The notes beneath the pieces are model-generated. The model saw only the letters and a list, made by a program, of their open reading frames with translations, was not told where the DNA came from and did no database searches. A DNA stretch of 40,639 nt from assembly GCA_013365365.1 (NCBI GenBank), contig JABVXU010000479.1, forward strand, positions 1 through 40,639, given 5' to 3'. Positions 12,362 to 26,200 of this stretch are shown piece after piece; within the stretch, counting starts at the first letter, position 1, and every line of letters begins with the position of its first letter. Made by a program: the position numbers and the translations under genes. Source of the DNA: Cruorifilaria tuberocauda (taxonomy: Eukaryota; Nematoda; Chromadorea; Rhabditida; Onchocercidae).

Positions 12362-13590
12362 ATGTTTCTTATTTCTTACATCTTATTATAATTTCTTGCA
12401 AATTCTGTTAATGTCATATATTTTATTTCATCAAATACTGTGCTTTTGATTGGTTGAGATTGCTCTTCATCTTGGTAATGAGAGTGACGACTGCCGAATG
12501 TCCTGAACAATTTATATTTTCAACAGTAGAAGTATATCATGTAGACAGACATACAAGAGATAAGTGAATGACGTATATCATAGAGATTTTTGTGATTTCT
12601 CCTTGATGACACTTTCGGATGTGCGTAAGGTTTCCATATTTGATGGAAAGTTTTGTGTGAGTACGATGTTATAATACAATTGAAGTGAGTAATGAAAATG
12701 GTCAATCACTAAATGTATGCCTTTCCGATGATCCTACTGGATGCTTCTTGTTGGTTATCGCTGTTATGATGCTTGTCATCATTCCTTGAGTCGAATCTTC
12801 TTTAAGATTGACTTGACCCTTGAGATCGACTGTATTTATTTCCTCGAGTTGCGTGGAGTTCGATCTTCATGTTTACGCAAAGATTGGTTGATCCTTTTTG
12901 CATGAAACTCCGAAATCCGTGAGCTCAGACCAGGTTATTATTGCACACAATTGGTAATGAACAAAAAATTGCTTATATTTGGATGAAATTAATTCTGACA
13001 TGAGATCATCGAATATAAATCATTGGCGACATTTAGGAAATTTGTAAATCAAAGGAAGTTAATGAGTCTTTGTAAGACCAAAAATGTAATAAGCAGCAAT
13101 TATTATTAAGATATTCCTACAGCAGTTAAATAAGGCAAATCATGTGATAAAGAAATTCAATTTAATATTGGCCAAAAGAACAAAGAAAAATTGTTTTAAC
13201 GGAAATTAATTGTTGCAATTTACCCTAATCATTTAAATAATTTCATCATAAAGCTTCTTCAAAATTTCCATCATAATAAGCGCAAAAAATCCTAGTGCAT
13301 TGTATTAAGATGCGAAATTGGAAATGAATTCTTAATCAATTCTTTTTCGGTCCAAAGTTTTAAGACGACGTATATAATGTTATATTATGGTATCAATTAA
13401 TTCTAAGATTTTTCTTAATCTGATTTATTTCCACTCGGTTCTTTTTAGGAATGATTTCATTAATTCTTACTGTTTAATAAAAATTCTTATATTTGCAGAA
13501 GGTTCATTAAAAATCGATTTCATTACATATTTTTTGGTTCCTTCTTCTATTGACTGTATTATATTATCAACATAAGCAATTTCAAGAGCA
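12362..13590. other. Intergenic, downstream of PEX12; GC-richer patch at 12.44-12.96 kb
   Basis: No gene recognised. From about 12440 to 12960 the sequence is less AT-rich than its surroundings and contains an imperfect palindrome (AATCTT-CTTT-AAGATT at 12794-12809) and two copies of TTGGTAATGA (near 12472 and 12951). It lies on the 3' side of the minus-strand retroelement fragment, so it might be a remnant of that element's non-coding end; this is only a guess. From 12960 to 13590 I see only AT-rich sequence. Confidence 0.4.
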
Positions 13591-13594
13591 GTTT

Positions 13595-14196
13595 TTATAA
13601 GTAACCAAGTGATAAGTTAAAGTACCTGACAATAAAAATGATGACGATATCACTCAAAATGGAACTCTTTGAAACGAAACAAATTATACTTTTTTTTGAA
13701 TATTTTTTAACCAAAGGATAGTATAATTTGTTTGCGGTGGATGTAGTTCTATTTGGAAGGTTTTTCATATCAGCTGCAATTACTTTTTTCATCGCTTGGA
13801 ATACGGATAAAATTTCAGTTAAATCAGAAAGTGTCATTGGACCTTTGATACCTTGATCTTTCATACCTTTGATATGAATTGAAGCGTTTATAAACAATAT
13901 AGTTTTATCGTGGATTTATTTGGTGTTAATACTTAGCAGTGATAAGGCAAATAATGAATTATGGCAAGCTGAGTTTTATCGGAAATTACTTCAGTTAGAT
14001 TTAGCTGTTTCTTAACTATTTCAACATATCATTCGGATTGCACCAATACAAGTTGTTGTCAAATTCTCGCTAATAAATCCTTGTTTAAATGAGAATCACT
14101 TAGGAATATTCAACCATAAAGTATCTATCTCATCTTCCATGATATCAATAAATTTATTTCCCAACAATCTTTCTACAATAAATTTCCTACAAATTT
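13595..14196 (-). mobile_element. Decayed BEL/Pao LTR-retrotransposon fragment (start of reverse transcriptase)
   Basis: Reading the minus strand from 14196 downward gives three blocks in shifting frames with the order expected for the region leading into a Pao-type reverse transcriptase. Block one (about 14193-14098) ends in a stop. Block two (about 14100-13910) contains IIHYLPYH then LTPNKST, the conserved 'YLPHH..LTP.KST.KL' signature, and is interrupted by three in-frame stops. Block three (13897-13595) contains NASIHIKGMK, GPMTLSDL and KKVIAAD, matching the 'YDAS.H.KG', 'GP..L.DL' and 'IAAD' motifs that follow in the family; similarity fades after about 13745. No LTR, integrase or catalytic YxDD motif is visible. 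The copy is dead: frameshifts, stops and truncation. Family call from motif order; no search was run. Confidence 0.8.
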
Positions 14197-16331
14197 ATTT
14201 GATTCTGCGAGATGAACTTGACATCAAATTGAATTAAAGCTCACTTTCAGATAATAATTAAAATAGCTTAGTTTTCTTGATCATATTATAAAAACGATTG
14301 AATAAGGAAAAACAATAGTAAGTGATATATATACATATAATCATAAATTAATCGATAAAATCTAGAAATGTCATTAAATTTTTGTGCAAATGTTCTCTTG
14401 TATCAATAATACAATAATAGATACTTCATAATTCATCTTATATTTCGTTTTTTGATTTCCAATTATGCTATTTAGCTGAAATAAGCATGAAGTTGTCAAC
14501 TATTCGGATGGATTATGTCCTTTGTTTTGCACGAATAGTAAACATTGCACCTTACACTTTATATAGTTTAAAAACTGTAACTTATCTCATTCCATAAAAT
14601 TTAACTTTTCTTATTGTTCTTTTAATTCTTTATTTTATGTAAACAATTTGTTCCGTGCTATTTTTTATCAGATTTTTTTTTAATAGAGAATATTAAATAA
14701 AGTTTAATAGAGGTGGAAAAAATGCCAAAAAATTCTAATGTTGAATTACAAAAAAACCAATCATTATTCATTTATAACTTGCAATAATAAATGTAAGAAA
14801 TGTAATCAACCATTTTATTGACATATATAAAATTTCAATATTTCATCATCAATAATTTGTAATTCACTAATTGCAAAAATTTTTTGTTGACCAAAAAACG
14901 GTAAGAGGAAATGATATCAGAAGTATTTTCTCATATAATTAATAGGTGTGCTTAAGAAAAAGTATAAAGTAAATTATAAGAATGAAGGTTTAATGATCAA
15001 AAGTATTGCCGAATTACTTTGAAATGATTTAGGATAATTAATTGATTTTAACATATATATGGACATATCTGTTAACAATAAATTGAACTTCTTCAAAAGG
15101 ATTTGATTGGTTACTCTCATGCATAAAATATGATATGTGAGAAAAAGAAAATTCTTACGATTTGTTTCATTCATATCTTTCTCCAAAAAAAAAGTTATGT
15201 ATGGCTTTTTTCGGTCATTTTTCACATGACGATAACTAAAAATAAGAATTGAAAGTAAAAATTCTTGTAACTTTTTTATACTTCCATTAAAAAAGAATAT
15301 GTTCTTTTTAATACTTGAAGCGTACTAGAATAAGAAAAAAAAGAGAAAGAAAATTCATTGAAAGGAATATTTACAGAAAAATAAGAATGTAGCAATTCAA
15401 TACTAATAATAATAATTAAAAACTGAAATAATATATTCCCATTCGTTAAAAAGACAAAAATTTTCTAAAAATGAGTAATTTATATAATCGTATTGTCACA
15501 TAAATTTTTTATTGTTTCGTTTCTCTTTTCTTCCTTTTATTTTTATAATTCAGCATTAATGCTTTCAAAAACAGAAAAAGGATTATTATAAAACGAGGTC
15601 TTTCTTTTTGTATCTATGTTGATATGTTTGTTGACTTTACAAGCTCTTTTTAATTAATTTTTGCTAACAATGAGTTAATGCCTGATACTTTGATGAAGTT
15701 CATCTCTTCTAAAGACAAAACAATAAAATCTATAAATTTTACGACTAAAATTCCGTTTTTTAATCACTTTTTCAATCATCTGACTCTAAAATATCATAAT
15801 TTTATCCAAATTAAAATCTTCAGTCCATCACTAATAACACTACTCAAGCAGACTAGGTTTAAAAATCAAACCTTAGCGACAAATAATTCATTGCAGTGAG
15901 GTTGAATACAACAAGCATGTTTATGTCAACAAACATACCAAAAACAAGTACTACGGAAACATATTAAAATATATCGCAGAAAAAATTAATCAGTTGATTA
16001 ATAACAATTTTAACGAGTTGAATTATTAATTGCTAAGTAAATATATTATCACTACTTTCTCCTCCTGATTTCAAGAATTCTTCGAATTCCCAGCAATACA
16101 GGTAGAGCTGATCACCTTCAGAGTTTCCGGTCTAAATGAATGATAGTTGCAAGTAGAAATGGCATAAATTAAACGAAATTACTTCATGAGTATTTTGCAG
16201 ATAAAAAAATTTGAGTTTTCTTCTATATTTTTGACATTTGGAGTTTAAAACTTGAAGCTTCTCACAAGAGATATTTATTTATCAACAGTAAAAAAAAAAG
16301 AAATTTTTCGGTATTAGAAGGATATATGTTT
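14197..16331. other. AT-rich intergenic region, no gene recognised
   Basis: About 2.1 kb between the retroelement fragment and the 3' end of the RGS gene, including that gene's 3' UTR at the right edge. Open frames here (for example 15678-15899 plus) are short, biased to AT-rich codons and show no motifs. A 13-bp inverted pair (TATGTTTGTTGAC near 15624 and its complement near 15924) brackets about 300 bp; it may be chance. Confidence 0.5.
16274..16279 (-). promoter_or_regulatory. Polyadenylation signal AATAAA of the RGS gene
   Basis: The minus strand reads AATAAA about 55 bases past the stop codon at 16334-16332, a normal distance for a short nematode 3' UTR. Direct motif, inferred function. 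Confidence 0.55.
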
Positions 16332-17291
16332 TTACTTTGATTGACGGTCATGTTCATTCGCTTTCACTTTAACGGTGTTTGAAGCGGTACTGGTACCATT
16401 CGTTAAGAGGTCCAGGAATATTTTTGATTGCAAAAATCGCCTATAACTATCTTTTGCCATTAATTGCTCAATTCTAGTTTGCGCTAATGAAAACATATTT
16501 GGTTTTGCACCATTTTCCAAAGCTGCTTTCGTCGCTGTGCGCGTATCGCTATCTAAATTAACCTAAAAACAAATTTTCTTATAAACATAAATGCAATGAA
16601 GTGCCACATCAACGAAAGATGACTAATTGTTGCAATCAATAAAATTTAAAATTAATTTCACTTTTCACTAAGCATTTTTTGTCATTATTCGATTTCGTCA
16701 ATTGTGAAAATGTTAGCTGAACTAAAAGTTCTACATGTTTAGTTATGATAATGCCACCAAATAATGACTCGAACCTCTTTTGGTGATTGCTCAGCAATAT
16801 ATTTATTATATATAGAATGTGCTTTTTGAATTGTTGATTTTTTCCCTTCTTTCATCTTTCGAAATTCTTCACATTCAATCCAAAAATCAACATTTTCGTC
16901 GCTGAATTCTCCTTTCAGAAATGTTCGAAACAAGAGGCAACCATCTTAAAAATTTCTAATTTATATTTATAACACAAGTATAAAATATGCAATTCATTCG
17001 AAAATATTTTCTCTTGAACATTACTCTTCATTCATTCAAAGTTCTGAAGTAGTGAAATATCATAACTTGGTAACTTATGAACTTTTGCAAAGCAAATCAG
17101 TTTAGTTGAGAAAACAATTGCAAAATCTATATCTTATTGAAAAAATCAAAATCGACAAACATTTGTGATTCAATAAATGTTCGAATGATTCCTGCCATTG
17201 CATAATCTCTTCCTTGGATGGATAGAGCGTTGAGGTACTACAGGAGTCCATCTTACTCTTAATGAAATCCAATGTTTTTGCAAATCTGCCA
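16332..17291 (-). other. RGS-domain exons (exons 16-18)
   Basis: These three exons carry the complete RGS fold. The residues that contact G-alpha in the family are present: the Asn of DENVDFW, the Asn of KEVNLD, and the Asp/Arg of DSYRRF. The domain therefore looks catalytically competent. About 23 residues follow it to the stop, rich in Thr, Asn and Lys. Confidence 0.92.
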
Positions 17292-20200
17292 CTGAAAATA
17301 TTTTCGCTTTAATTTCTCCATAAAAAATTTAAAATGGAAAATGCATGAAAATCCAATTCATACATTATTTTTCCTATCAATTAAATTCTGTTAGTTCTAA
17401 CGTATTAAATTAAGAGATACAAAGTGACCAAATGTTATCAATTATTTCGGCTAAGGTTTCTTTACGAATATTAGAAGATGAATTTTTTTCGTATGACAGA
17501 AAATTATAAGCACATACAGTCTCCTCTTCGGTTCGATATCGTGTACTTGTAGTCTTTGATTTATTTTATCCAAGCATCCTTTAGGACTAAATGTAAATGA
17601 TACCGTCCGCCTTACAGAAGTTATAGAATCCTACAATAGAATATATATATGAAGTTGTAAAATCTGGTAGAAATAAGACGGTCTATTTGGTACTAATGAA
17701 GTGGGCATGGACTAAAAAATTTTTATGCTAAAATCAATAATATTCCAAAAAGTAATATTACACATAATACGAAGAACTGTCAACTTTGATCAAATAGTAG
17801 TATAGAATTCTGCAATGGTAGTGGAATTTTAAGATTTTTTGAATTTCAGAGAAAGTTTATTTGGTGAACTCAGATTACTACCGAATCTTGTTGCCACTTG
17901 ACATCATTTTTATTAATAACACTAGTCAACATGGATGATATTTGATCCATGCTACCGGGATGATGCATAAAAATAATCAGTAACTCCACTTCACAAATTT
18001 AGGAAAATCGCTTAAATTGGATGCTATAAACTATTTAGTTGAAAATTCTTCAAATTTGATTAAAAGAAATTATCACTGAGATAATAGGTGTAAATAATTT
18101 GTGCTAATTATTTCAAAAGGAAAACTATGAAGATGGGATAAAATCATTTTGTACCTCAGAATTATCTGGTATTTCATTTGCGCATAGGTATTGAGCATTT
18201 GTAGAGACACCAGCGGATGGCTTTACATCTGCAATACTGGATCCATCTGATGCTATGTCACCTGCAATATATTTCAAAATATATAGATCTTTTTAATAAA
18301 ATATAGACAAGTAATGTAATATAGTGATAACAAAACTAGTAGAGTATTTAGCAAAAGAATACTAAAGTGTAGTGCGAACTTCTTGGCCTACTTGAAAAGC
18401 TTCGAGGGACATATTTATCAGTACCTCACGCTGCAGTCATTTTCAAGTAACTGGACTTTTTTAAAATATTTTTCATTAAAATAGAAAAATCGAAAATCTA
18501 TCTGACTTGAAAAACAAGACAAGACAAAAACCAACTAGTAGTAGTGATGAACGGCACGCCAATTAATTTTCGATGTAAATTTTCACTAACTGTCGTACTG
18601 GATGTAATACTTGAACTTCCAGTTGTATAATCTAAATCATTTTGCGAGACACTAATTGGTATTTTAGATTTTGTTTTCATTTTTGCAACTGTATGCGAAT
18701 TGGAACCAGCATCTTCACTATTCCCGGAACATTCCGCGCCACATGGATTAAGACCATACGTCCACCCCGATTTACTATATTGACGTGTAGTTGGTAATAA
18801 CGATGCTGTATGACCACTTGATGATGGTGATAATGATGATGTCTGACTATGATGATGATGATGACAGTGCGTATGTGGATTACATTTATTCCAATTCGAA
18901 TTACGCATTATCTGAAATATATGACATTTAAAATTCTTAGAATAATAAAATGACTATAGAAATCAAGCGAGTAATTACAACCGAGTAACTAGCAACAAGA
19001 AAGAGGGAATTCAAAAGCATATATTCTAAATTTCACGTTAATCAAAGTTACTAAAACAACGATACCTTTCTGGATGATACATTAAGTGAGATACTTCTCC
19101 AAATTATTTACATTTTCTTACCAAATTTATTAAAAACGTCACTTTCAGAATAAAAAGAAACATCAAATTACATGACTTTCATAAAGGTATGTAATGATAG
19201 AAAGAAATTATAGCAAACAAATCACATTTTTTCTCCTTCCCTTCACACTGTTTTATATCTCTATCATTCTTTCCTAATTGTGCATTAGCATAGTTTGAAA
19301 TTCAGCTTTGAAAAATTTATGGAAAAGTAACGGTGAAAAAATAAATCAAAAATTTTTACCTTCCTCTAATATAAAAAAAGGAGATAATTTGAAACAAATT
19401 GAAACTATCTATTAAATATTTTTTTTTCGAAAATTCTAATAACCACTTTAGGAGAAAAAGGCGTATCTAAAAACCAGCTGGATTCTGTTAACTAGATTCT
19501 CAGAATATTTATTATACATTATTTTAAAGATAAATTCTTCCTCAAAAGATATTCTCAATGCATTATTCATTGATCATTATTCTTATTCTTTTCAATACAA
19601 ATTTTATTACTTCAAAAAAAAAGAAACTCTGAAAAAAAAAATTGTATTCTCTTAAAAAAGCAATCAAATATCAAAATTAAATGCATTTACTACTATAAAT
19701 ATGCTATACAATACTTCCTCTATTGTGAAAAGATTTGATAAAAAACAATTTTTTTCCGACTTTTCATTTGTTCTACTTTTATCCAAACAATTTTGTTGAT
19801 GCAGAAAATTTTTTATAAGTGCTGTGCTTCATTTATTGTGTTATATGCTTTGAAAAAAGCAACTGGAAAAATAATATATGAGGTATTGAGGAATATATGA
19901 GAGATGCTATAATTTCCCTTACATAATTATAAGCTTATTTTCAAACAATTAAATCGAAGTTTTGAAAAATCGAGATAAGCCTAGCCCAGCTCTTTCACAC
20001 TACAAAATCGAATTGAATTCACCAGTTTAACAAGTAACTTATTAGTTCGTTTCATAAGCATTCTATCATCATTACAAAACAATTTCATGTAAAGGATTTT
20101 TTCAGTATTACATAATTCTTCTTAGATTCAGTGCTACTGTTTCCCCATGATATGAATTGTGGTGATAATGTGGTTACTATCAATGCGAAAAAGATCCATC

Positions 20201-23200
20201 TTACTGGAAAAAAACTTAAGAAAATTAAAGGATACCCTGGTTTAAAAACTACTCCAAAGTGGTTTAAAAAAGAAACTACTCCAATTTGAAAAAGTCACTA
20301 ATCTAAAATAGTGACGTTTTTCATAATACTGCAATCTTTCTGTCACAAACTACCTCATTCACAAGTATCTATACCTTAATCATAATTCTTAATCATAAGT
20401 ACTTAAAGAATTTAACACGAGGAAAATTGTGTTTTCGAATTTCTAAGACCTTTTATAATTCCAATATTAATAAAAACACTGCAAGATTTTGAAACTGTTG
20501 AAAAAGCCGAAGAAAATCTATAACACAAAATCATTTAAATTATATATATATACATATATGTGATCCGAATAACATCAGACAATTCCCTTCTTCCTTTCCC
20601 TCCTCTCTCCCTCTCTCTTCCTATGAGAGATCCCACGATTCTCTCTCTTCCTATAAAATACGATGTTAGTCAGTGTTATCTATTGCGTGCCTACGTGATG
20701 GTACATTCATTTATCCACTTCGTCTCTGCGTGATAATATTCCATTGACTTATCTCATGATATCCATTTATTCATGTTCAGATTGTTCTCATTCACTACCT
20801 AAATGATTCTTTATATCATCCAATGTAGAATTTGTACTTGGGAATTACCGCTTTCACCACCAATCGATGAGCAATCTCATCTTACTCAACAATAAAGATT
20901 ATATCCAAACAAAGTGATTCTCCCTATTCCTTATCAACTAATCAATACTCAAAAGCAGATTCGTCTACTGATCAGTTATCACTAGTCATCAATCTTTTAA
21001 CAAATAAATGCTACAGTTATTGTTTCTAAAATACCAATATTAATCTACTTTTCTGAAAAACCTTTTATCGTGCAAATATTGACAAGATTAGGAAGATTAA
21101 TTCCTATCATGATTTAAAAGAAATTGTTGCAAACATTCGTCATTTTGCTGTGTAAAAAACTTTGGGAACTTTTTAAGTGATTGATGAATGATAAAAAAAG
21201 TCTGAATAAATATGATTGACGTGTTTTTTTATGTCCTATTCTTATGATATAAGAGCCAATATTACCTTCAAAATCTCTTTACAAACTTTCAAAACACATT
21301 TGAAGATTTCATTATAGATATTTCATAATATTATCACGTATGAGAAAAAGAAAGGAACTTTAATACATAAACATACTTGGAAGTGAAGTGCACATTGGTT
21401 AATGACGTAATTTGTAAAAATTCATCTTTTGTTCAGTTATTTGATTACTATGAAATAGATGATACTGATTTAGAAATATGGATATTGAATTTTTTTTTTC
21501 TTTTGAAAGAAATGAAATGAAATCCCACTGAATTAACAAATTAGCAAACATTTATTTCCATGATAACAGCAACAGTAGTAGTAGTAGTAATAATGATGAT
21601 GATGATATTAGTAAAGATATAATGAAGGAAGATTATAGAGAGATATGGTAAAGGGAAAAAAAATGAAAATATCATATTTACAGTAGCTAGAAGAATTTGC
21701 AAAAAAAGCAAAAATATAAAATTTTATGGTTTAAAATAAAAAAGAAACGAAACTGCAAAAATTATAATTTTAAAAATATGTATAAAAGTTTGCTTCTTCT
21801 AAAATTACGCATTCTATTTAAATGTTTATGGCGAGATTAGTAAAATGATCAGTTTTGCTATATTGGAAAGATTTAGCAGTAAAAAGTTAATTATAATTAT
21901 AGATTACAAAGGATTAGAAATTGTTTATTTCTTATTATTCATTCGACAAAATAATCAAAAGAGGGAAAACACGCCATGTAAAATATGCATAAAATACCTG
22001 TAGGTAAGTTTAAAATAATACTAATTATGATTAATTCTTTTTGAATTAAGAAAATATAAAGTCAATAGAATTTTCCGCAAATTAGGATATTATATTTTTC
22101 TTTATTTCAAATAACAGAAATACGCAACAAGTAGAAATTAATTTGAACGAAATTATATGTTTTTGATATTTCTCTTTCTTAAACAGAACATAAAATTTTA
22201 AATGAAACCGATTTATTCAAAGTATATTTATTAAGCGCTCATCTAACCTATTAACAAATATGAAAAATGAAGACATATTAATTTCTATTAAAATTAATTT
22301 CGAGAAAAAACTATCAGCATCAAACTTCATTATTTCACTCGGAATTAAGCATTTGTTTTCATTCTAAAATTGATCAATTTTACCAAGCAATGAATTAAGT
22401 GCTGAAGACGCTTTAATTTTTTTTTTTTCGTGAAAATTGCTAAGAAATTCGCTTCGTGTAATTTTTTTTTCGTGAAAATTGCTAAGAAATTAGCTTTGTG
22501 TTTTCTTAAATGAAAACAATTGAAATCTTGCTGTATCACCAATTTTCATACTTCCTCTCGAAATTATTGCTTATTAGGAGATGATTCTTTAAAATCAAAG
22601 AATTCTTTAGGAATTACTATTTTCTATTACTTAAAAATTAATTCATAATAGAAAAAAAAATGCTTTAAGAAAGTTCACTTTAGTTTCATTGTGCGAAAAA
22701 TCTCATGAAGAAAAATGCACATGTAAATGGTAGAGAAAGAGAGAGAGAGCGATTTGTAGTGATGAGGTAAAGTGTTCCTTCAATTTTATTCTGGGAAAAT
22801 CCCAAGGTAAGGGCGGGTTTTTTTCAAGCTGAAAAATCTCAAATTAAATTTTCCCAAAAGATTCGTCATTAAGCTACTCATTTTCCCCTATTTCCCCTTT
22901 TAACAACAAAATTCTAATGTATTTTCTAAAGACTTTCTAAATACTTTTGAAAAACTAGTGCGAAAAAAGGGATTTCTTAATTTACCGAAATCATAAAAAG
23001 AAAAGCAGTTCTATCATTACTTCTAACATAACTTCTGTTCAACAAGCCTTTTTAGTTGATATCTTCATAAATAAAATTGTATTTATAAAATTTTTCAGTT
23101 TGAAATCAGTTTACTTTATTACTTGTCATATTTAAAAAAAACAAAAAATGGAAAAACTTTGTTAGAGGATTATCAAAGAAGAAAGCAGAAAATAATCATA

Positions 23201-26200
23201 ACGATTGCCCGTTTGCCTTTTTTATGAAAAAAAAAAAGAAGAAAAAGTAACAAAGCGATCGACATCCATTTTCAAAAAGGACTTCGTTTGATTAATGAAC
23301 AAACTATTAAAAATTATGAAATGACTCAATGACATGTTGTTACCAATATCGCTTAATAACGCATTAATTTTTCTATAAAAGTGGTTTAAAGCAATCAGTC
23401 TTGAATTTAATTCACGTAGTACTACAGAATATTAAAAAAACGTACTAAAGAATGGAATAATCATTTGACCATTTCCTCAATATGCTCACCTCGAAAATAT
23501 TACGCAAGTTGAACATTGCTATTAGTGCCAAAACAAAAGTAATGTCTTAATTAAGAGATTTTTGAGAGATTTTATCAGATTTGTAACGAATTATTCATAG
23601 TATCTGTTATCAGATATAGTCTCGGAAAATTTACGATTTGGTAATGCTAATCGAAACTTGATAACTTCTTAATATTCTTCATGATTTCCACAGTGAAGGA
23701 AGTTAAATAATCTTGATTTTATTTCAATTTTTTCTTTAAAAATCTAAATCTCTTTCTTTTAGGCATTAAGCCTTAATTTAGTATAAAAAATCAATCCTAA
23801 ATGCATGATATTGAATTTTTTCATTATTCAGTTGAGGAAATTCAATTTTATTTAAATTACACTGAATCTGAAATATTTCTAACGATTGGTTCAGTTTAAC
23901 AACCGCAATAAATTTTTTTATTTTTGAATACAGAGAGACACATGCAGAGAGAGAGAGGGAAAGAAAGGAAAAAAAAGGACAAAGAAAAACTTACCTTACG
24001 CGGTGAGTGTGAAGCAGCTGAACTACTACTACTTACGCCAATATCGTCGTAATACTTCCTTACGTTTATCTGCAATTATTATTTGGTATGCGTATATGTA
24101 CGGTTTTTGAAGATTTTACGCATTTTAATTAAGCTCCAAATTTTTGGAAATTTATAAAATTAAAGCAGAAGAGAGAATTTCAACAAAAGAAGCAAAAAAA
24201 AAAAAAGAAAAAAACCCAAGTTTAATAATCACATGCTACTACTGAAAATTAATTTAAAAATCATATAAATAGCACAACTCTCTCATAAATAATTTTAAGT
24301 AACAGCCATGTTAGAAATTAAACTCTGTTAAACTATTTCATTTGATTTACTTTAATTGTAACAATAGACAATACGTAGTAACAAGTAGTATCCAAAAGCA
24401 AAATATCCGATTGCTTAGCTAAAATATGCTCCTTGCTGTAGGTGTAATAAGAGTATTAACTAATGAGAAACGAATATCAGATGTGGCATGAAATAATTTA
24501 GAATAGATACGTGATAAACATCCATTAGAAATTAATATAATATTATGCTATATGCACTAAACGTTTTAACTTAATCACTATTTTAATAAAATGTTTATTA
24601 TTACTAATACCATTGTTCAATCTTATAACATGAATATTTTTCAACTCATACCTGGCAAATTTAACAAATATTATAAATTAAAAAATGAATAAGTATAATA
24701 TAATTAATTACATTATATTATAAGTATAATTGATTAGTTATATTATAAATGTAATAGAATTAATTAATTGTGTTATAAGCGTAGTATAATTAATTCACTG
24801 CGTTTCTCATAATTTGAAGGAACAAAAAAAAAAGACATACTATTAAAGAAAATTAATAAAGAAGGAAGAAAGAAATGAACACAAAGGACAGAATTTCTTG
24901 ATGAGAGAAAGTATATAAATTATTTGAATTATGTGGGAAAAATGTAAATATTACACTTAATATGATCCATTTTGAATGTATAAACATTATTTATTAGATA
25001 GAATTCTTCAAAAATGCTTTCAGTGTTAGCATTGTCAACAGAATATTCTGAGATTTACACTATCAATTTAATTTTTGCAATTTATTTCTTAAGTAAACAC
25101 CTTTTATAACTTAATCGGTTGAATGAATAGTAACATGCATGTTTTCTTATAATCGGAATGCGATTATTTTCATATGCATAAACACACCCATATACACACG
25201 TGCACACCATGATTGTTATGTGTATTAACTCTAGAAGAATATTAGCATATAAAGTTTCTCATATAAAAGACTAATTTCAACTAGCTAATATTTGAATTAT
25301 TATACGAAGAATAATTTTTACCTTAAGAAACCATAAACCACAAGTTTTTCGCTACCGCTATTTTGAAGAAAGAAATCGATAAATATAAACTAACATAGCT
25401 TAAATTTAAATCGAAAATCAAAAACTAATCAGTTCAATAATCAAACAATTATTATGCAAACCTTATTCTCGGGAAAATTTTGTCGTTCACCAAGTTCGGG
25501 TCGAAGTAGGAAAAAATCACCATCGTTGATCTGAAAGTATCCATTTTTGCAATAGAAACTGCACAGGTTAGAGAGAAGAAAGCGATAATTTTCTTTATAA
25601 TAAATTTAGATGATTGAAGATTTGAAGTGACAAATAATTATAATTATGTTGTGATCATTACGTTATGATCTTATCACACTGTATATATAAAATAATATAA
25701 AATTATAAGTGTATAAGACAATTTTTTAATTATTCTGCCGAATATTTATAATAAAAATTAAAATTAGCATTTGAAAAATAAAAACGGATGGAAGAGATGG
25801 ATAGAAATCTATCTGTTATTTTATGTGAGATTTTCCACTGAATAAATATGAACACATATATCATAACGTTACGATTTTATCACACTATATAATGGTAAAT
25901 TTGTATTGTTAACATTGACACAGATTCAATTTATATTACCACTCCTTTTCCATCTACAATCCATAATTAATTAAATGATTAAAGTGAAAAAGAAGAGATA
26001 AATGAGAGAATTAAATTACAAAAAGACAAAAAAGAAAACAAGCTAATAAACAAAGGAATGATGATTTATTTATTTCCGAAATTATTTAATAACAAAATCA
26101 GTAAAAATGAATTAGCCGAATATTTGCATTCTAAAATTTATAATATATAATTCGATACGTAAAAGTATGAAGGGATAACTTGAGCATATTTTCAGTCACT

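Larger units (their letters stand above)
18912..23994. other. 5.1-kb intron between exons 12 and 13 of the RGS gene
   Basis: Largest intron of the gene. It holds a CT-rich tract at 20583-20655, a trinucleotide run at 21571-21606, a 42-bp duplication at 22407-22498 and a GA run at 23933-23970. I found no exon that fits the phase (0/0) between the flanking exons. An exon-like segment near 20203 was considered and rejected. Confidence 0.7.

Noticed and set aside
12520..12705. Minus-strand 61-codon open frame
   Set aside because: No family features and no connection in phase to any neighbour; treated as chance.
20086..20203. Exon-like minus-strand segment after TTTTTTTCCAG with a signal-peptide-like frame ([11 protein letters not shown])
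   Set aside because: No ATG in that frame, and no donor in the phase needed by the flanking RGS exons; probably a chance acceptor.
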